Origin: DAISKN01 sp963716925
Lineage (GTDB): Bacteria; Acidobacteriota; Vicinamibacteria; Marinacidobacterales; SMYC01
DNA: 64,000 bases
Reading direction: 5' to 3'
NCBI GenBank assembly: GCA_963716925.1
Contig: CAVQUX010000018.1
Location: 372,001 to 436,000 of the forward strand
Shown here: positions 51,820 through 60,937 of the stretch, piece after piece
Layout of the letters: each line of letters opens with the position of its first letter
Position numbering within the stretch: the first letter of the stretch is position 1
Translations under genes and position numbers: made by a program
The notes under the pieces: generated by a model
Told to the model about the DNA's origin: nothing
Seen by the model: only the letters and a program-made list of their open reading frames with translations
The model's database searches: none

Positions 51820-52783
51820 TCGCTTCCGCCACGAGAGCGGCGTACTCCCGCCAGGGATCCCCGGCGCGGCTTTCGATCCGACGGCGCACCCGCTCGGGTC
51901 CCACGGTGTAGGCGATGACGAAGGTGCGGTAGCGGTCCACGAAGCGCAGGAAGGCCCAGGGCGCGGGAACCAGCGCCTCGCTCTCGAGCCAGAGGACGCT
52001 CTGCACCCGGTCGCGCTTCCTGTCGAGGTAGGCCCTCGCCGCCTCGACGCGAAGCGGAGCCAGTCGGCGCATCTCCCGCTCGACCCGATAGTGGCGTTCG
52101 GCCTCGGTGGGATCGAGGCCGGCGAGCGGAAAGAGCACCTCCCTCTCGAAGCGGAGCCGCTCCTCGCCGGGAAACGCGAGCTCGAGGCCATAGCTCGCGA
52201 GACCCTCGTGCAGGAGCGCTTCGTGTCCGGCGGCGGATTCGAGGCTGCGCTCGCGCCCGCGCGCTCGCTCGCGAAGAACGTTCACGACGTGATGGCCCGG
52301 GTAGGCCTCGTGCCCCGCGATCTCGAGGAGGGTTCCCACGGTGAGAGGAAAGTCCCGGTTCACCTCGACGATGCTCCGGTAGTCCCCGAGGTAGCTCGCG
52401 AACGACGGCCAGGGAGCTCCGGAGACGTACTCGAGCCGAACACTTTCGTCCGAAGGAAGATCGAGGTGCTCGAGCGTGCGGCGACGGCATTCTTCCAGGG
52501 CACGGGTGAGCGCCTCGTCGAGCTTTCCGGAAGGCACGAGAAAGCGCTTCTGGAACGAGGCGTAGCGGGGAGCGAGCGGGCCATGCCCGGGGAGCAGGCG
52601 ATCGAGCTCCGCTCGGGAGCGCGACATCTCGCCCTCGTCGACCGGGGGAGCGACGGCGCCGTAAACGAGCCGCGACTCCTCATCGAACGTTTCGCCCCGA
52701 ACCGCCGGCGGGTTCTCACTCCCGGGATCGGGCCGGCAGGCGAAAAACGGAATCGAGAAGGCCGCGAGGGCGACAACGCGCAT
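51806..52783 (-). CDS. DUF885-family metallopeptidase-like lipoprotein
   Basis: A 325-residue protein with lipobox-type N-terminus (AAFSIPFFAC) and the DUF885 motif GHEAYPGHH, a gluzincin-like HExxPGHH signature. LLHEGLASYGLELAF supplies the second acidic ligand. The family is usually ~550-600 residues, so this is a short version lacking the N-terminal half. The start ATG 52783 is used because the signal begins there. Confidence 0.8.
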   Translation of the reverse strand: MRVVALAAFSIPFFACRPDPGSENPPAVRGETFDEESRLVYGAVAPPVDEGEMSRSRAELDRLLPGHGPLAPRYASFQKRFLVPSGKLDEALTRALEECRRRTLEHLDLPSDESVRLEYVSGAPWPSFASYLGDYRSIVEVNRDFPLTVGTLLEIAGHEAYPGHHVVNVLRERARGRERSLESAAGHEALLHEGLASYGLELAFPGEERLRFEREVLFPLAGLDPTEAERHYRVEREMRRLAPLRVEAARAYLDRKRDRVQSVLWLESEALVPAPWAFLRFVDRYRTFVIAYTVGPERVRRRIESRAGDPWREYAALVAEANDET

Positions 52784-52878
52784 CGACCCGGAAGCTACCA
52801 CCGCGGCTCGATTCGGGTCAAAGAGTTGACACCCCGGGAAGCCGGGCTTAGCGTAGCGCTCTCGTCAGGGAGGTATTC

Positions 52879-54544
52879 ATGAACAAGTATTGGGCAATTC
52901 CGTGCGCTCTCCTCCTCGCCTGGAGCTGCGCCGCTCCCGAGCCCTCGTCGGGCGGAGGCGATACTGCCGCGCCCGCGGCCGTAGTGCCGACGGCTCTCGG
53001 GATCCGCCCGAACGGCGACACCGAGATCGCGATCGACCTGAGCCGCATTCCCGACGAGCTGAAGAAGGTCTTCGATCACATCGACCAGAACATCGACCAG
53101 CACGTGGTGAACCTGCAGAAGTGGATCCAGCAGCCCAGCATCTCGAACTCGGGCGAAGGCATTCCCGAGTCCGCGCAGATGGTGAAGGGCTTCTTCGAGC
53201 AGCTCGGCTGCCAGGAGTCGCGCGTCTACGACGTCCGCATCACCGAGTGGGGACAGCCGGGAAACCCCGTCGTCTACGCGAAGTGCGACGAGGGCGCCGA
53301 GAAGACGCTTCTCATCTACTGGATGTACGACACGATGCCGGTCACCCAGCCCGACGCCTGGATCGTGCCGCCCTTCGAGGGGCGCATCGTCGAGTATCCG
53401 CCGTTCAAGAAAGTGCATGATCGGCCGCGGCGCCACCAACTCCAAAGGACCGCAGATGGTCCAGTGGAACGCCTTCATGTCGATCAAGGCGGTGCTGGGA
53501 AAGCTGCCGGTCAACCTGATCTTCGTCGCCGAGGGCGACGAAGAGCGGATGTCGATCGGCCTGCGCAAGTTCGTGCAGGATCATCCGGAGCTCTTCGCCG
53601 ATGCCGACGCGATGTTTCGATTCGGCTCCCAGGGCCGAAGCGGGGGAGGAGAGCTCTCGGGAGGCTCCGAGGGCTGCGTGTACGTCGAGCTCACGACCAG
53701 CGGGGAGACGTGGGGCCGCGGTCCGGTCGCCTCGGACATCCACGGCAGCGAACAAGCGGTCGATCGACAGTCCCGCCTGGCGCCACATCAAGATGCTCTC
53801 GCTCGTCATCGCGGACGATGGCAACACGCCGCTGTTCACGGGCTTCTACGACGGCGCCGTTCCGCTGAGCGAGAAGGAGCTCGACAGCTGAAGACAGCGG
53901 CGGAGAAGCTGGACATGAAGGTCGCCGCCGAGAACGTCGGCGTGGCGCGCTTCATGTCCGACGACCCGCTCGAGTATCTGAAGATGTCCCGCTACGGCAT
54001 CTCCTTCAACCTCGACGGCATCTGGGGCGGCAACATGTATCCGGGCGGCGCCGGCGCCATCCTGCCCAACAAGGTCACCTCGAAGCACAACTTCCGCTAC
54101 GTCCCGAACATGAACGGCCTCGACATGGTGAAGAAGGTCCGCGCCTATCTCGACGCGAAGGGATACCAGGACGTCGAGATGACGGTCATCGGCGACGTTC
54201 CCTGGTCCAAGATGCGCTACGACAACGAAGCCGCCCAGGCGCTCATGACGACCTACGACATCTTCCAGATTCCCTACAGCGTGCCTCCAGCGGAGGAGTC
54301 GATCCTGGGCCCCTACTGGCCCGCGTACTTGTTCGTCAACGACGTATCGGGTCTCAACATGCCCATCGTGGGAGGGGCCGCGGGGTACGGAGCGGGAGCG
54401 CACGCCGCCAACGAGTTCTGGGTCATCGAAGGAGCGGAGAAGATCTACGGAATGGCGGGAGCGGAGAAGTCCGTCGCCGCCTACGTCTACGCCTACGCGG
54501 GAAAGATCCCTCCGGCGAAGGCGGCGGATCCGACGGGGAACTGA
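52879..54544 (+). pseudogene. M20-family (carnosinase-like) peptidase, interrupted by three frameshifts
   Basis: Frames needed: 52879 to ~53413 (lipoprotein start MNKYWAIPCALLLAWSC, then M20 N-domain), ~53413-53750 (GRGATNSKGP, VAEGDEERMSIGLRKF), ~53750-53890 (NKRSIDSPAWRHIKMLSLVI), ~53890-54544 (GAGAHAANEFWVIEG). Joined, they give one full M20 protein of ~555 residues. One extra base at each of the first two joins and one missing at the third explain the breaks. The usual zinc-ligand HxD reads MYD and the bridging Asp reads N, so the metal site is altered even in the restored protein. Confidence 0.8.
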
Positions 54545-54566
54545 GCCCCGTCCCCCTCTGGAGAAG

Positions 54567-55265
54567 ATGGCGAAGATCTCCGTTCGCGACCTGAGGAAAA
54601 CCTACGTCGTCGGCGAGGTCCAGGTGGAAGCGCTTCGCGGCGTGAGCCTTTCGATCGAGGACGGGGAGTTCGTCGCCGTCATCGGCCCTTCGGGCTCGGG
54701 CAAATCGACGCTGATGCACATCCTCGGCTGCCTCGATCGGCCGACGAGCGGAAGCTACCTCCTCGGAGAGAAAGACGTCTCCGAGTTCTCCCCCGACGAA
54801 AGAGCGGCGCTTCGCAACCGGCAGATCGGCTTCGTCTTCCAGAGCTTCAACCTCCTGCCGCGGACCCCCGCGGTCGAGAACGTGGAGCTTCCGCTTCTGT
54901 ACAACGGCGGGAAGCTCTCTCGCTCCCAGCGGCGGGCTCGCGCTCTCGAGATGCTCGCGTCCCTCGGACTTTCCGATCGCGCGCTCCACCACCCGAACCA
55001 GCTCTCGGGAGGACAGCAGCAGCGGGTCGCCATCGCTCGCGCGCTCGTCAACTCCCCCGGGCTCCTCCTCGCCGACGAGCCGACGGGGAACCTCGACAGC
55101 CAGACGAGCCGCGAGATCATGGACCTGTTCCGGCGGTTGAACGAAGAGCGGGGTTTGACCCTGGTAGTCATCACTCACGAGCGCAATATCGCCGAGTGCG
55201 CTTCCCGTATCGTCGAGCTTCGCGACGGGAGGGTCGAGAGCGACGGCCCGGCGGGGGCGGCATGA
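54567..55265 (+). CDS. MacB/LolD-type ABC ATPase
   Basis: A 232-residue ATPase: Walker A GPSGSGKS, Q-loop FVFQSFNLLPRTPAVENVELPL (typical of LolD/MacB), signature LSGGQQQRVAIARAL, Walker B LLLADEPTGNLD, switch ITHE. Overlaps the permease gene by ATGA. Together they form a MacAB/Lol-type exporter; no MacA-like adaptor is nearby. Confidence 0.93.
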   Translation: MAKISVRDLRKTYVVGEVQVEALRGVSLSIEDGEFVAVIGPSGSGKSTLMHILGCLDRPTSGSYLLGEKDVSEFSPDERAALRNRQIGFVFQSFNLLPRTPAVENVELPLLYNGGKLSRSQRRARALEMLASLGLSDRALHHPNQLSGGQQQRVAIARALVNSPGLLLADEPTGNLDSQTSREIMDLFRRLNEERGLTLVVITHERNIAECASRIVELRDGRVESDGPAGAA

Positions 55266-56716
55266 GTCTCGAGATCGCGCTCTCGGGGCTGAGACGCTAC
55301 CGACTCCGCACCGCGCTCTCCCTCTTCGGGCTGGCCATCGGCGTCGGCTGCGTGCTCGTCACCGTCGCCATCGGAAGCGGCGCGCATCAGTCCATTCAGG
55401 ACCAGATCCGGGCCGCGGGACTCAACGTCATCCTGGTGAAAGCGGGGAACTACAAGACGAAGGGAGACGAGATCATCGAGGTGCAAGCCCCGCACGCGAG
55501 ACTCGCTCCGGTTATCGATCGCCTCTGGAGGGTATTTCTCCCCGAGGTTCTCGCTCACCCGGAGAACGATCCCATGGAGAAGCACGATCACCCGACGGCG
55601 GCGGAGAGGCTCGGGGACGCCGAGGCCGGACTGGGAGCGGCGGCCAACCTCACCCAGGAGGACGCCGACGCCATCGCGGCTCTCCCCGGCGTCGCCGACG
55701 TCGCTTCGGGGGTGCACGAGAACGCGAAGGTCTTCGCCGGCGAAAGGCGCTGGTTCACGCGCCTGCACGGAACCGACGTCGACCTCCCGAGGATTCGTCG
55801 GGCGCACGCGGTTTCCGCGGGAAGGTTCTTCTCGGAGCGCGAGCAGCGGCGGGCGGAGCAGGTCCTGGTCCTGGGAAGCGTGGTCAAGGACAAGCTCTTC
55901 GCTCCCGAGGCCGATCCCGTGGGAGAAGAGGTCACCCTCTGGAACCAGAGCTTCCGCGTCGTGGGAGTCACCGCGAGCGCGAACTGGATGACGCCGGGGG
56001 CGGTCGGAGACGACGAGTTCGACGCGGTCTACGTGCCCGTCACCACGGTCCACCGGCTCCTCAACGTGACCAATCTCAACACCATCACCGTGACCGCGGA
56101 GTCGACGGGGGAGGTCTCGAGAGTCGCCGAGGCGGTGCGGGAGCTCCTTCGGGTGCGTCACGGAATCGCGGACACCGAGCCCGACGACTTCACGGTCGTT
56201 ACCCAGGCGAGCGAGGTCCTGACCAAAGGCCTTCATCCGAACGTGGCCCGGGTGCTCGCGGGGAATCTCCCCAACCTGGAGCGGGTCACGCTCGAGGAGC
56301 TCTCGATGACCCTCGAGCGCTCGAGCCGCACGATGATGGCTCTCCTGGTCTCGATAGCACTCGTATCCCTGCTGGTGGGCGGTATCGGTATCGGAAACGT
56401 CATGCTCCTCTCCGTCACCGAGCGCACCCGGGAGATCGGAGTGCGCCTGTCGGTCGGTGCCCGTGCCCGGGACGTCGGCACTCAGTTCTTCCTCGAGGCT
56501 CTTCTGCTGGGCGCCGTCGGAGGAATCGCGGGAGTCGTCCTGGGCATCGCCGCTTCCCGGATGGTGTCGGAGTCGTTCGGCTGGACGACGTCGCTCTCGC
56601 CCGCGGTCGTGGTCGTCTCCTACGGGATCGCCATCGCTATCGGTGTCGTCGCCGGCTTCTTCCCCGCGCGCCGCGCCGCCCGGCTCGATCCCATCGAGGC
56701 GCTCCGGTACGAGTGA
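55262..56716 (+). CDS. MacB/FtsX-type ABC permease
   Basis: A 484-residue permease with N-terminal helix, periplasmic domain, and SLLVGGIGIGNVMLLSVTERTREIGVRLSVGAR before the last two helices. It carries an extra ~50 residues (about 83-135, including HPENDPMEKHDHPTAAERLG) absent from its paralog at 49236. ATG 55262 is used; the longer frame overlaps the ATPase. Confidence 0.92.
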   Translation: MSLEIALSGLRRYRLRTALSLFGLAIGVGCVLVTVAIGSGAHQSIQDQIRAAGLNVILVKAGNYKTKGDEIIEVQAPHARLAPVIDRLWRVFLPEVLAHPENDPMEKHDHPTAAERLGDAEAGLGAAANLTQEDADAIAALPGVADVASGVHENAKVFAGERRWFTRLHGTDVDLPRIRRAHAVSAGRFFSEREQRRAEQVLVLGSVVKDKLFAPEADPVGEEVTLWNQSFRVVGVTASANWMTPGAVGDDEFDAVYVPVTTVHRLLNVTNLNTITVTAESTGEVSRVAEAVRELLRVRHGIADTEPDDFTVVTQASEVLTKGLHPNVARVLAGNLPNLERVTLEELSMTLERSSRTMMALLVSIALVSLLVGGIGIGNVMLLSVTERTREIGVRLSVGARARDVGTQFFLEALLLGAVGGIAGVVLGIAASRMVSESFGWTTSLSPAVVVVSYGIAIAIGVVAGFFPARRAARLDPIEALRYE

Positions 56717-56761
56717 CGAGCTTCCCGACCCTTCGGTAACCTGCTTCGCGACGATCCTGTA

Positions 56762-56791
56762 TTGACCGCGGAATCGCGACTCTGCTAGTGT
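56762..56791 (+). promoter_or_regulatory. Candidate promoter of the M36 gene
   Basis: TTGACC (56762-56767), 18-nt spacer, then an extended -10 TG-C-TAGTGT (56783-56791). CGCGAC and GTCGCG form an inverted repeat across the -10 region. Leader of about 75 nt to the ATG. Confidence 0.45.
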
Positions 56792-56873
56792 CGCGGCCAC
56801 TCAGTCTCTGAAAGATGGATCGATAAGAAGAGCTACTGAGATCCGTCGCCGACGGGGAGAAAGCGAGGGAACG

Positions 56874-59525
56874 ATGCGATGGTGTAAGCCTCTGGCAGCG
56901 GTTTTGGCGTTGGTCTGCCTCATCGCCGGAAGCGCCTGGTCCGCGCGGGTAGAATCGGCCGCCGATTCGGCGCGCGCTTACGTCACCCGGCAGTTGGAGC
57001 GCTTCGGCCTCATCCGGTCGGACGTTCGCGACATGGCGATCAGCAGTGAAGTCAGGAGCGCTCACACCGGGATCACCCATGTCTATCTGCAGCAGCGCTA
57101 TCGGGGGATCGATGTACACGGCGCGATCCTCAACGTAAACGTCGCGCCCGACGGCACGGTGGTGAGCGCCGACAGCCGCTTCTTCCAGGGCATCACCGCC
57201 GCTGCCGGTGACCAGAGGCCGAGGAAGGCCGCGCTCGAAGCCGTCGGTGTCGCCGCGAAACACTTGAACCTGAGGGCGACGAAGCCCTTCGAGGTGATGC
57301 GCCGCAAGGGCGACACCGCCGATTCCACGACGATCTCGAGCGGGGGCATTGCCCGGAAGCCGATCGACGCCAACCTGGTGTGGATGCCCGTCGAGGGCGC
57401 CGTTCGTCTCGCCTGGAAGATGGAGATCGAAGAGACGGGCGGCGAGCACTGGTGGAACGTCTTCGTGGACGCCGAAACCGGCGACTGGCTGGCGCAGCAG
57501 GACTTGATCGTCCACGACTCGACGCACGACATCGCGAACGCCATCTCGCACCACCGACATAAGAATCCGTCACACGGCTTTCCCGAGACCGACGGAGCCG
57601 CTTACAACGTATTCCCGCTTCCCTTCGAGAGCCCGAGCGACGGCGATCGGGAGATCGTTACCAACACGGCTGACCCCTCCGCTTCCCCGTTCGGTTGGCA
57701 CGATACCAACGGCGTCGCCGGCCCCGAGTTCACGACTACCCGGGGGAACAACGTCCACGCGTACGCCGACCGGAACAACGACAACATCGTGGATCCCGGT
57801 AGCGATCCGGATGGCGGTCCGGAGCTGTTCTTCGATTTCCCCCTCGATCTGGGCTCGAGGCCACTCGATTCCCAGCCGGCGATGGTGACGAACCTCTTCT
57901 ACTGGAACAACATCATGCACGACGTCACCTACGGCTATGGCTTCGACGAGGCCTCGGGCAATTTCCAGGTGAACAACTACGGCCACGGCGGCACCGGTGC
58001 GGACGACGTCCGGGCGGAGGCTCAAGACGGAAGCGGCCGGAACAACGCCAACTTCGGGACCCCGGTGGACGGATTCCGTCCAAGGATGCAGATGTTCGAA
58101 TGGCGCTCTTCGGCACCGAACCCGATCACCGTGGCAGCTCCCTCACCCATCGCGGGCACGTATTTCGGCCCGATGGCGGGTTTCGGCGAGAGCCTGGTGA
58201 CGACCGGTCCGCTCTCCGGCACCGTGGTGCTGGTGAACGACGGCGCCGGCGTGTCGAACTCCGATGGCTGCGAGGCGTTCGCCGTCCCCGCGGGCTCGAT
58301 CCCCTTGATCGACCGCGGCACCTGCACGTTCGTCATCAAGGTCAAGAACGCCCAGAACGCCGGCGCCGCAGTGGCGATCGTCGCGAACAACATCGCCGGG
58401 CCGCCCCTCGGGATGGGCGGCGCCGATCCCACCATCGTAATCCCGTCGGTGATGATCAGCCTGGACGACGCGAACCTGTTCAAAGCGAACCTCCCTCTCA
58501 ACGCGACCGTGGCGGACGGCACCGGTGGGGCTCCCGACCGCGACTCCGACCTCGACGCCGGGGTCATCTCTCACGAGTACGGACACGGAGTCTCGAACCG
58601 TCTCACCGGCGGGCCGGCCACCGTGGCCTGCCTGCAGAACGCCGAGCAGATGGGCGAGGGCTGGAGCGACTGGTTTGCACTCAATCTCACCACGCATCCC
58701 GACGACACGGGGACGACCGCCCGCGGCGTAGGCAGCTACGTCGTCTTCCAACCGGCGGACGGCGGCGGGATTCGTCCGACGCCCTACACCACCGACATGA
58801 CCGTCAACCCCTCTACCTATGCGTCGGTGGCGGACGTCGTGAACATCAGCCAGCCTCACGGAATAGGCTACGTCTGGAACACCATGCTCTGGGAGATGTA
58901 CTGGAACCTCGTGGATCGCCACGGATACAAGAGGAACATCTACGCCGACTGGTCGAAGGGCGGGAACAACCTCGCGATGCAGCTGGTGATGGATGGGATG
59001 AAGCTCCAGCCCTGCAGTCCGGGCTTCGTCGACGGTCGCAACGCGATCCTCACGGCGGACACCGTGCTGACCGGCGGCAAGAACCAGTGCGAGATCTGGC
59101 GCGGGTTCGCGAAGCGGGGACTCGGGTTCAGCGCCAGCCAGGGGAGCTCGAACGATCGCACCGACGGCGTCCAGGCCTTCGATTTGCCCGCGACCTGCAT
59201 GGCGGCGACGTTCGGCGGATTCCGTCCGCCGATCGTGAACGCTCCCGGTATCAACAGCGCGAACGCGGGACGCGACATACCGGTGAAATTCACGCTCAGG
59301 GGCGCCGGCAGTCCGCTGGTGATCGACTCGCAGCGCGTCGACTGCAATACGCTCGAGCCCACGGGGAACGAGCCTACTCCCATCGATTCCCGGCATTTGA
59401 AGCGCCAGGGCGCCTCCTATTTCCTGTTGTGGGATACGCGTAAGTCCTGGGAGGACACCTGCCGGAGGCTGACGATTCGGATTCCCGCTCCGAGCGATGC
59501 CGTCGCCTACTTCAAGTTCCACTAG
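56874..59525 (+). CDS. M36 fungalysin-type secreted metallopeptidase with PA domain
   Basis: An 883-residue exported protease: signal ~1-24, FTP propeptide (TGITHVYLQQRYRGIDVHGA), then the M36 domain with zinc motif HEYGH (H567, E568, H571) and NAEQMGEGWSDW supplying the third ligand. A PA domain (~450-510, CEAFAVPAGSIPLIDRGTCTF) is inserted before the zinc helix, which is typical of bacterial fungalysin homologs. The C-terminal ~90 residues form a beta domain. It digests extracellular protein. Confidence 0.93.
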   Translation: MRWCKPLAAVLALVCLIAGSAWSARVESAADSARAYVTRQLERFGLIRSDVRDMAISSEVRSAHTGITHVYLQQRYRGIDVHGAILNVNVAPDGTVVSADSRFFQGITAAAGDQRPRKAALEAVGVAAKHLNLRATKPFEVMRRKGDTADSTTISSGGIARKPIDANLVWMPVEGAVRLAWKMEIEETGGEHWWNVFVDAETGDWLAQQDLIVHDSTHDIANAISHHRHKNPSHGFPETDGAAYNVFPLPFESPSDGDREIVTNTADPSASPFGWHDTNGVAGPEFTTTRGNNVHAYADRNNDNIVDPGSDPDGGPELFFDFPLDLGSRPLDSQPAMVTNLFYWNNIMHDVTYGYGFDEASGNFQVNNYGHGGTGADDVRAEAQDGSGRNNANFGTPVDGFRPRMQMFEWRSSAPNPITVAAPSPIAGTYFGPMAGFGESLVTTGPLSGTVVLVNDGAGVSNSDGCEAFAVPAGSIPLIDRGTCTFVIKVKNAQNAGAAVAIVANNIAGPPLGMGGADPTIVIPSVMISLDDANLFKANLPLNATVADGTGGAPDRDSDLDAGVISHEYGHGVSNRLTGGPATVACLQNAEQMGEGWSDWFALNLTTHPDDTGTTARGVGSYVVFQPADGGGIRPTPYTTDMTVNPSTYASVADVVNISQPHGIGYVWNTMLWEMYWNLVDRHGYKRNIYADWSKGGNNLAMQLVMDGMKLQPCSPGFVDGRNAILTADTVLTGGKNQCEIWRGFAKRGLGFSASQGSSNDRTDGVQAFDLPATCMAATFGGFRPPIVNAPGINSANAGRDIPVKFTLRGAGSPLVIDSQRVDCNTLEPTGNEPTPIDSRHLKRQGASYFLLWDTRKSWEDTCRRLTIRIPAPSDAVAYFKFH

Positions 59526-59534
59526 TTTCCACCG

Positions 59535-59566
59535 GGGGAGCGCCGTCCTCGAGGGCGGCGCTCCCC
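59535..59566 (+). terminator. Terminator-like hairpin after the M36 gene
   Basis: GGGGAGCGCCG (59535-59545) and CGGCGCTCCCC (59556-59566) form a perfect 11-bp stem with a 10-nt loop, 10 nt after the stop codon. Only a short T3 follows, so termination may be partial or need a factor. Confidence 0.55.
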
Positions 59567-59581
59567 GGGTTTCCAGCGCCG

Positions 59582-59619
59582 CGTTCGTCCACCGGTGCTA
59601 GACTGCGCTCGGACGAACG
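59582..59619 (+). promoter_or_regulatory. Promoter of the peroxiredoxin gene with 9-bp inverted repeat
   Basis: CGTTCGTCC (59582-59590) and GGACGAACG (59611-59619) are perfect inverted repeats flanking TAGACT (59599-59604), which follows TGC and so looks like an extended -10. A regulator binding here would control expression, for example a redox-responsive one. The ATG comes 20 nt after the right arm with GGGAGG before it. Confidence 0.5.
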
Positions 59620-59639
59620 TCCCATGGGGAGGTCTAGGA

Positions 59640-60161
59640 ATGAACAAAATCGTTGGATGGACACTTGGAATGCTGCTCGCCGGGGGCGGCGTCTCGGGCG
59701 CCGAGCTCAAAGTCGGCGACGCCGCGCCGGAGTTCGCGCTCGCGGGCACGGACGGGAAGACCCACCGGCTCTCCGACCTGAAGGGAAAGACCGTCGTTCT
59801 CGCCTGGTTTCCCAAAGCCTTCACCGCTGGTTGAACTGCCGAATGCAAATCGCTCCGTGAGAGCGGCTCTGAGATTCGCGCGTTCGACGTCGCCTACTTC
59901 GCTGCGAGCTGCGACACTCCCGAGACCAACAAGCAATTCGGCGAGTCTCTCGGGATCGACTATCCCATCCTGAGCGATCCGGAAAAAGGAGTCGCGAAAG
60001 CCTACGGCGTCGTCACCCCGGAGCGCGAGTTTCCGTTCCGGTGGACCTACTACGTGGGCCCGGACGGCAAGATCCTCTACATCGACAAGGAAGTGAAGCC
60101 GCCAACGGCGGGAGCGGACGTCGCCGCCCGGCTGAAGGCGCTCGGCGTCTCCGCGAAGTAA
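59640..60161 (+). CDS. Exported peroxiredoxin (BCP/AhpC-TSA), likely selenoprotein with Sec65 at UGA
   Basis: The frame 59640-60161 encodes 173 residues and is open except for one TGA at 59832-59834 (codon 65). The flanking sequence WFPKAFTAG-UGA-TAECKSL is the peroxiredoxin active site, where T62-A-G-x65 is the TxxC motif and residue 65 is the peroxidatic Cys. Past the TGA the frame continues with normal family sequence (FDVAYFAASCDTPETNKQFG, YPILSDPEKGVAKAYGVV, FRWTYYVGPDGKILYIDKE) to a TAA. A hairpin with G in its apical loop follows the TGA at the right distance. The first ~20 residues look like a signal peptide, so the protein acts outside the cytoplasm, reducing peroxides. Alternatives: single-base error or a nonsense mutation. 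Confidence 0.8.
59850..59866 (+). promoter_or_regulatory. Candidate bacterial SECIS hairpin
   Basis: CGCTC (59851-59855) pairs with GAGCG (59861-59865), extended by a T50-G66 wobble pair, leaving a 5-nt loop CGTGA with G at position 2. The loop begins 21 nt after the UGA, within the 16-37 nt window described for bacterial SECIS elements. The coding function of these codons is retained. Confidence 0.6.
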
Positions 60162-60394
60162 GAACCGAACCGGGAAACCCCCGGACGCGTGTCCGAGGTG
60201 CGTAAATCGCTGGCCAGACGGCTGCTTCCGAGGCCGTCCGCGCCGAGGCCGGGGACTTCGGGCCCCCGACTGACGTCCGGCTGAGCGTCACCGGTGGCCG
60301 TTGAACGGACCCAAATCCGACGCTCCGGTGTCTTTCCGTCTAAGAAGACGCTCCCCGGGACGTTATCAACATGGAGGGGAGGCGGGACGGTCGC

Positions 60395-60937
60395 ATGAGC
60401 AACGCTTCATGGATTCGATCGGCGCTGGAGCGGTTCGAGGGCCCTCTGACCCGTTACGCCTTTGGAATTACGGGGGATCTCGAACGCGCTCGCGACGTGG
60501 TCCAGGACACGTTCCTCCGTCTGTGCTCCGAGAGCCCGGCCAGTCTGGATGGGCGCGTCGCCCCCTGGCTCTTCAAGGTTTGCCGCAACCGCGCTCTCGA
60601 CGTGAGGAAGAAAGAGGCGCGAACGCTGCCGCTCGAGGACGGCCGATCGGAGTCGTGGGAGAGCCCGGGCCCGATTCCGTCGGCGGAGCTCGAGGCCAAA
60701 GAGGGCCTGACCCGGGTCCTCACCCTGTTGACGACCCTTCCCGAGAACCAGCGGGAAGTCATCCGCTTGAAGTTCCAGAACGAGCTCTCCTATCGCGAGA
60801 TCAGCGAGATCACCGGCCTCAGCACCTCGAACGTCGGCTTCCTCATCCACCGGGGCCTGCGATCGCTGCGGGAGAAGCTGCTCCGGGATTCGCGCGAGAG
60901 CTCCGAGCCCGTGAGGCCCTTAAGGAGCGTCCCATGA
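60395..60937 (+). CDS. ECF-type RNA polymerase sigma factor
   Basis: A 180-residue sigma factor: region 2 FEGPLTRYAFGITGDLERARDVVQDTFLRL and WLFKVCRNRALDVRKK, region 4 LPENQREVIRLKFQNELSYREISEITGLS with TSNVGFLIHRGLRSLRE. ATG 60395 is favoured; ATG 60371 is eight codons upstream in frame. Its stop overlaps the next gene (ATGA), which encodes the probable anti-sigma protein. Confidence 0.9.
   Translation: MSNASWIRSALERFEGPLTRYAFGITGDLERARDVVQDTFLRLCSESPASLDGRVAPWLFKVCRNRALDVRKKEARTLPLEDGRSESWESPGPIPSAELEAKEGLTRVLTLLTTLPENQREVIRLKFQNELSYREISEITGLSTSNVGFLIHRGLRSLREKLLRDSRESSEPVRPLRSVP

Noticed and set aside
59640..59834. Peroxiredoxin as a 64-residue truncated protein
   Set aside because: The frame after the TGA continues with full family sequence for 108 codons to a normal stop, so truncation is unlikely to be the intended product; a sequencing substitution remains the main alternative.
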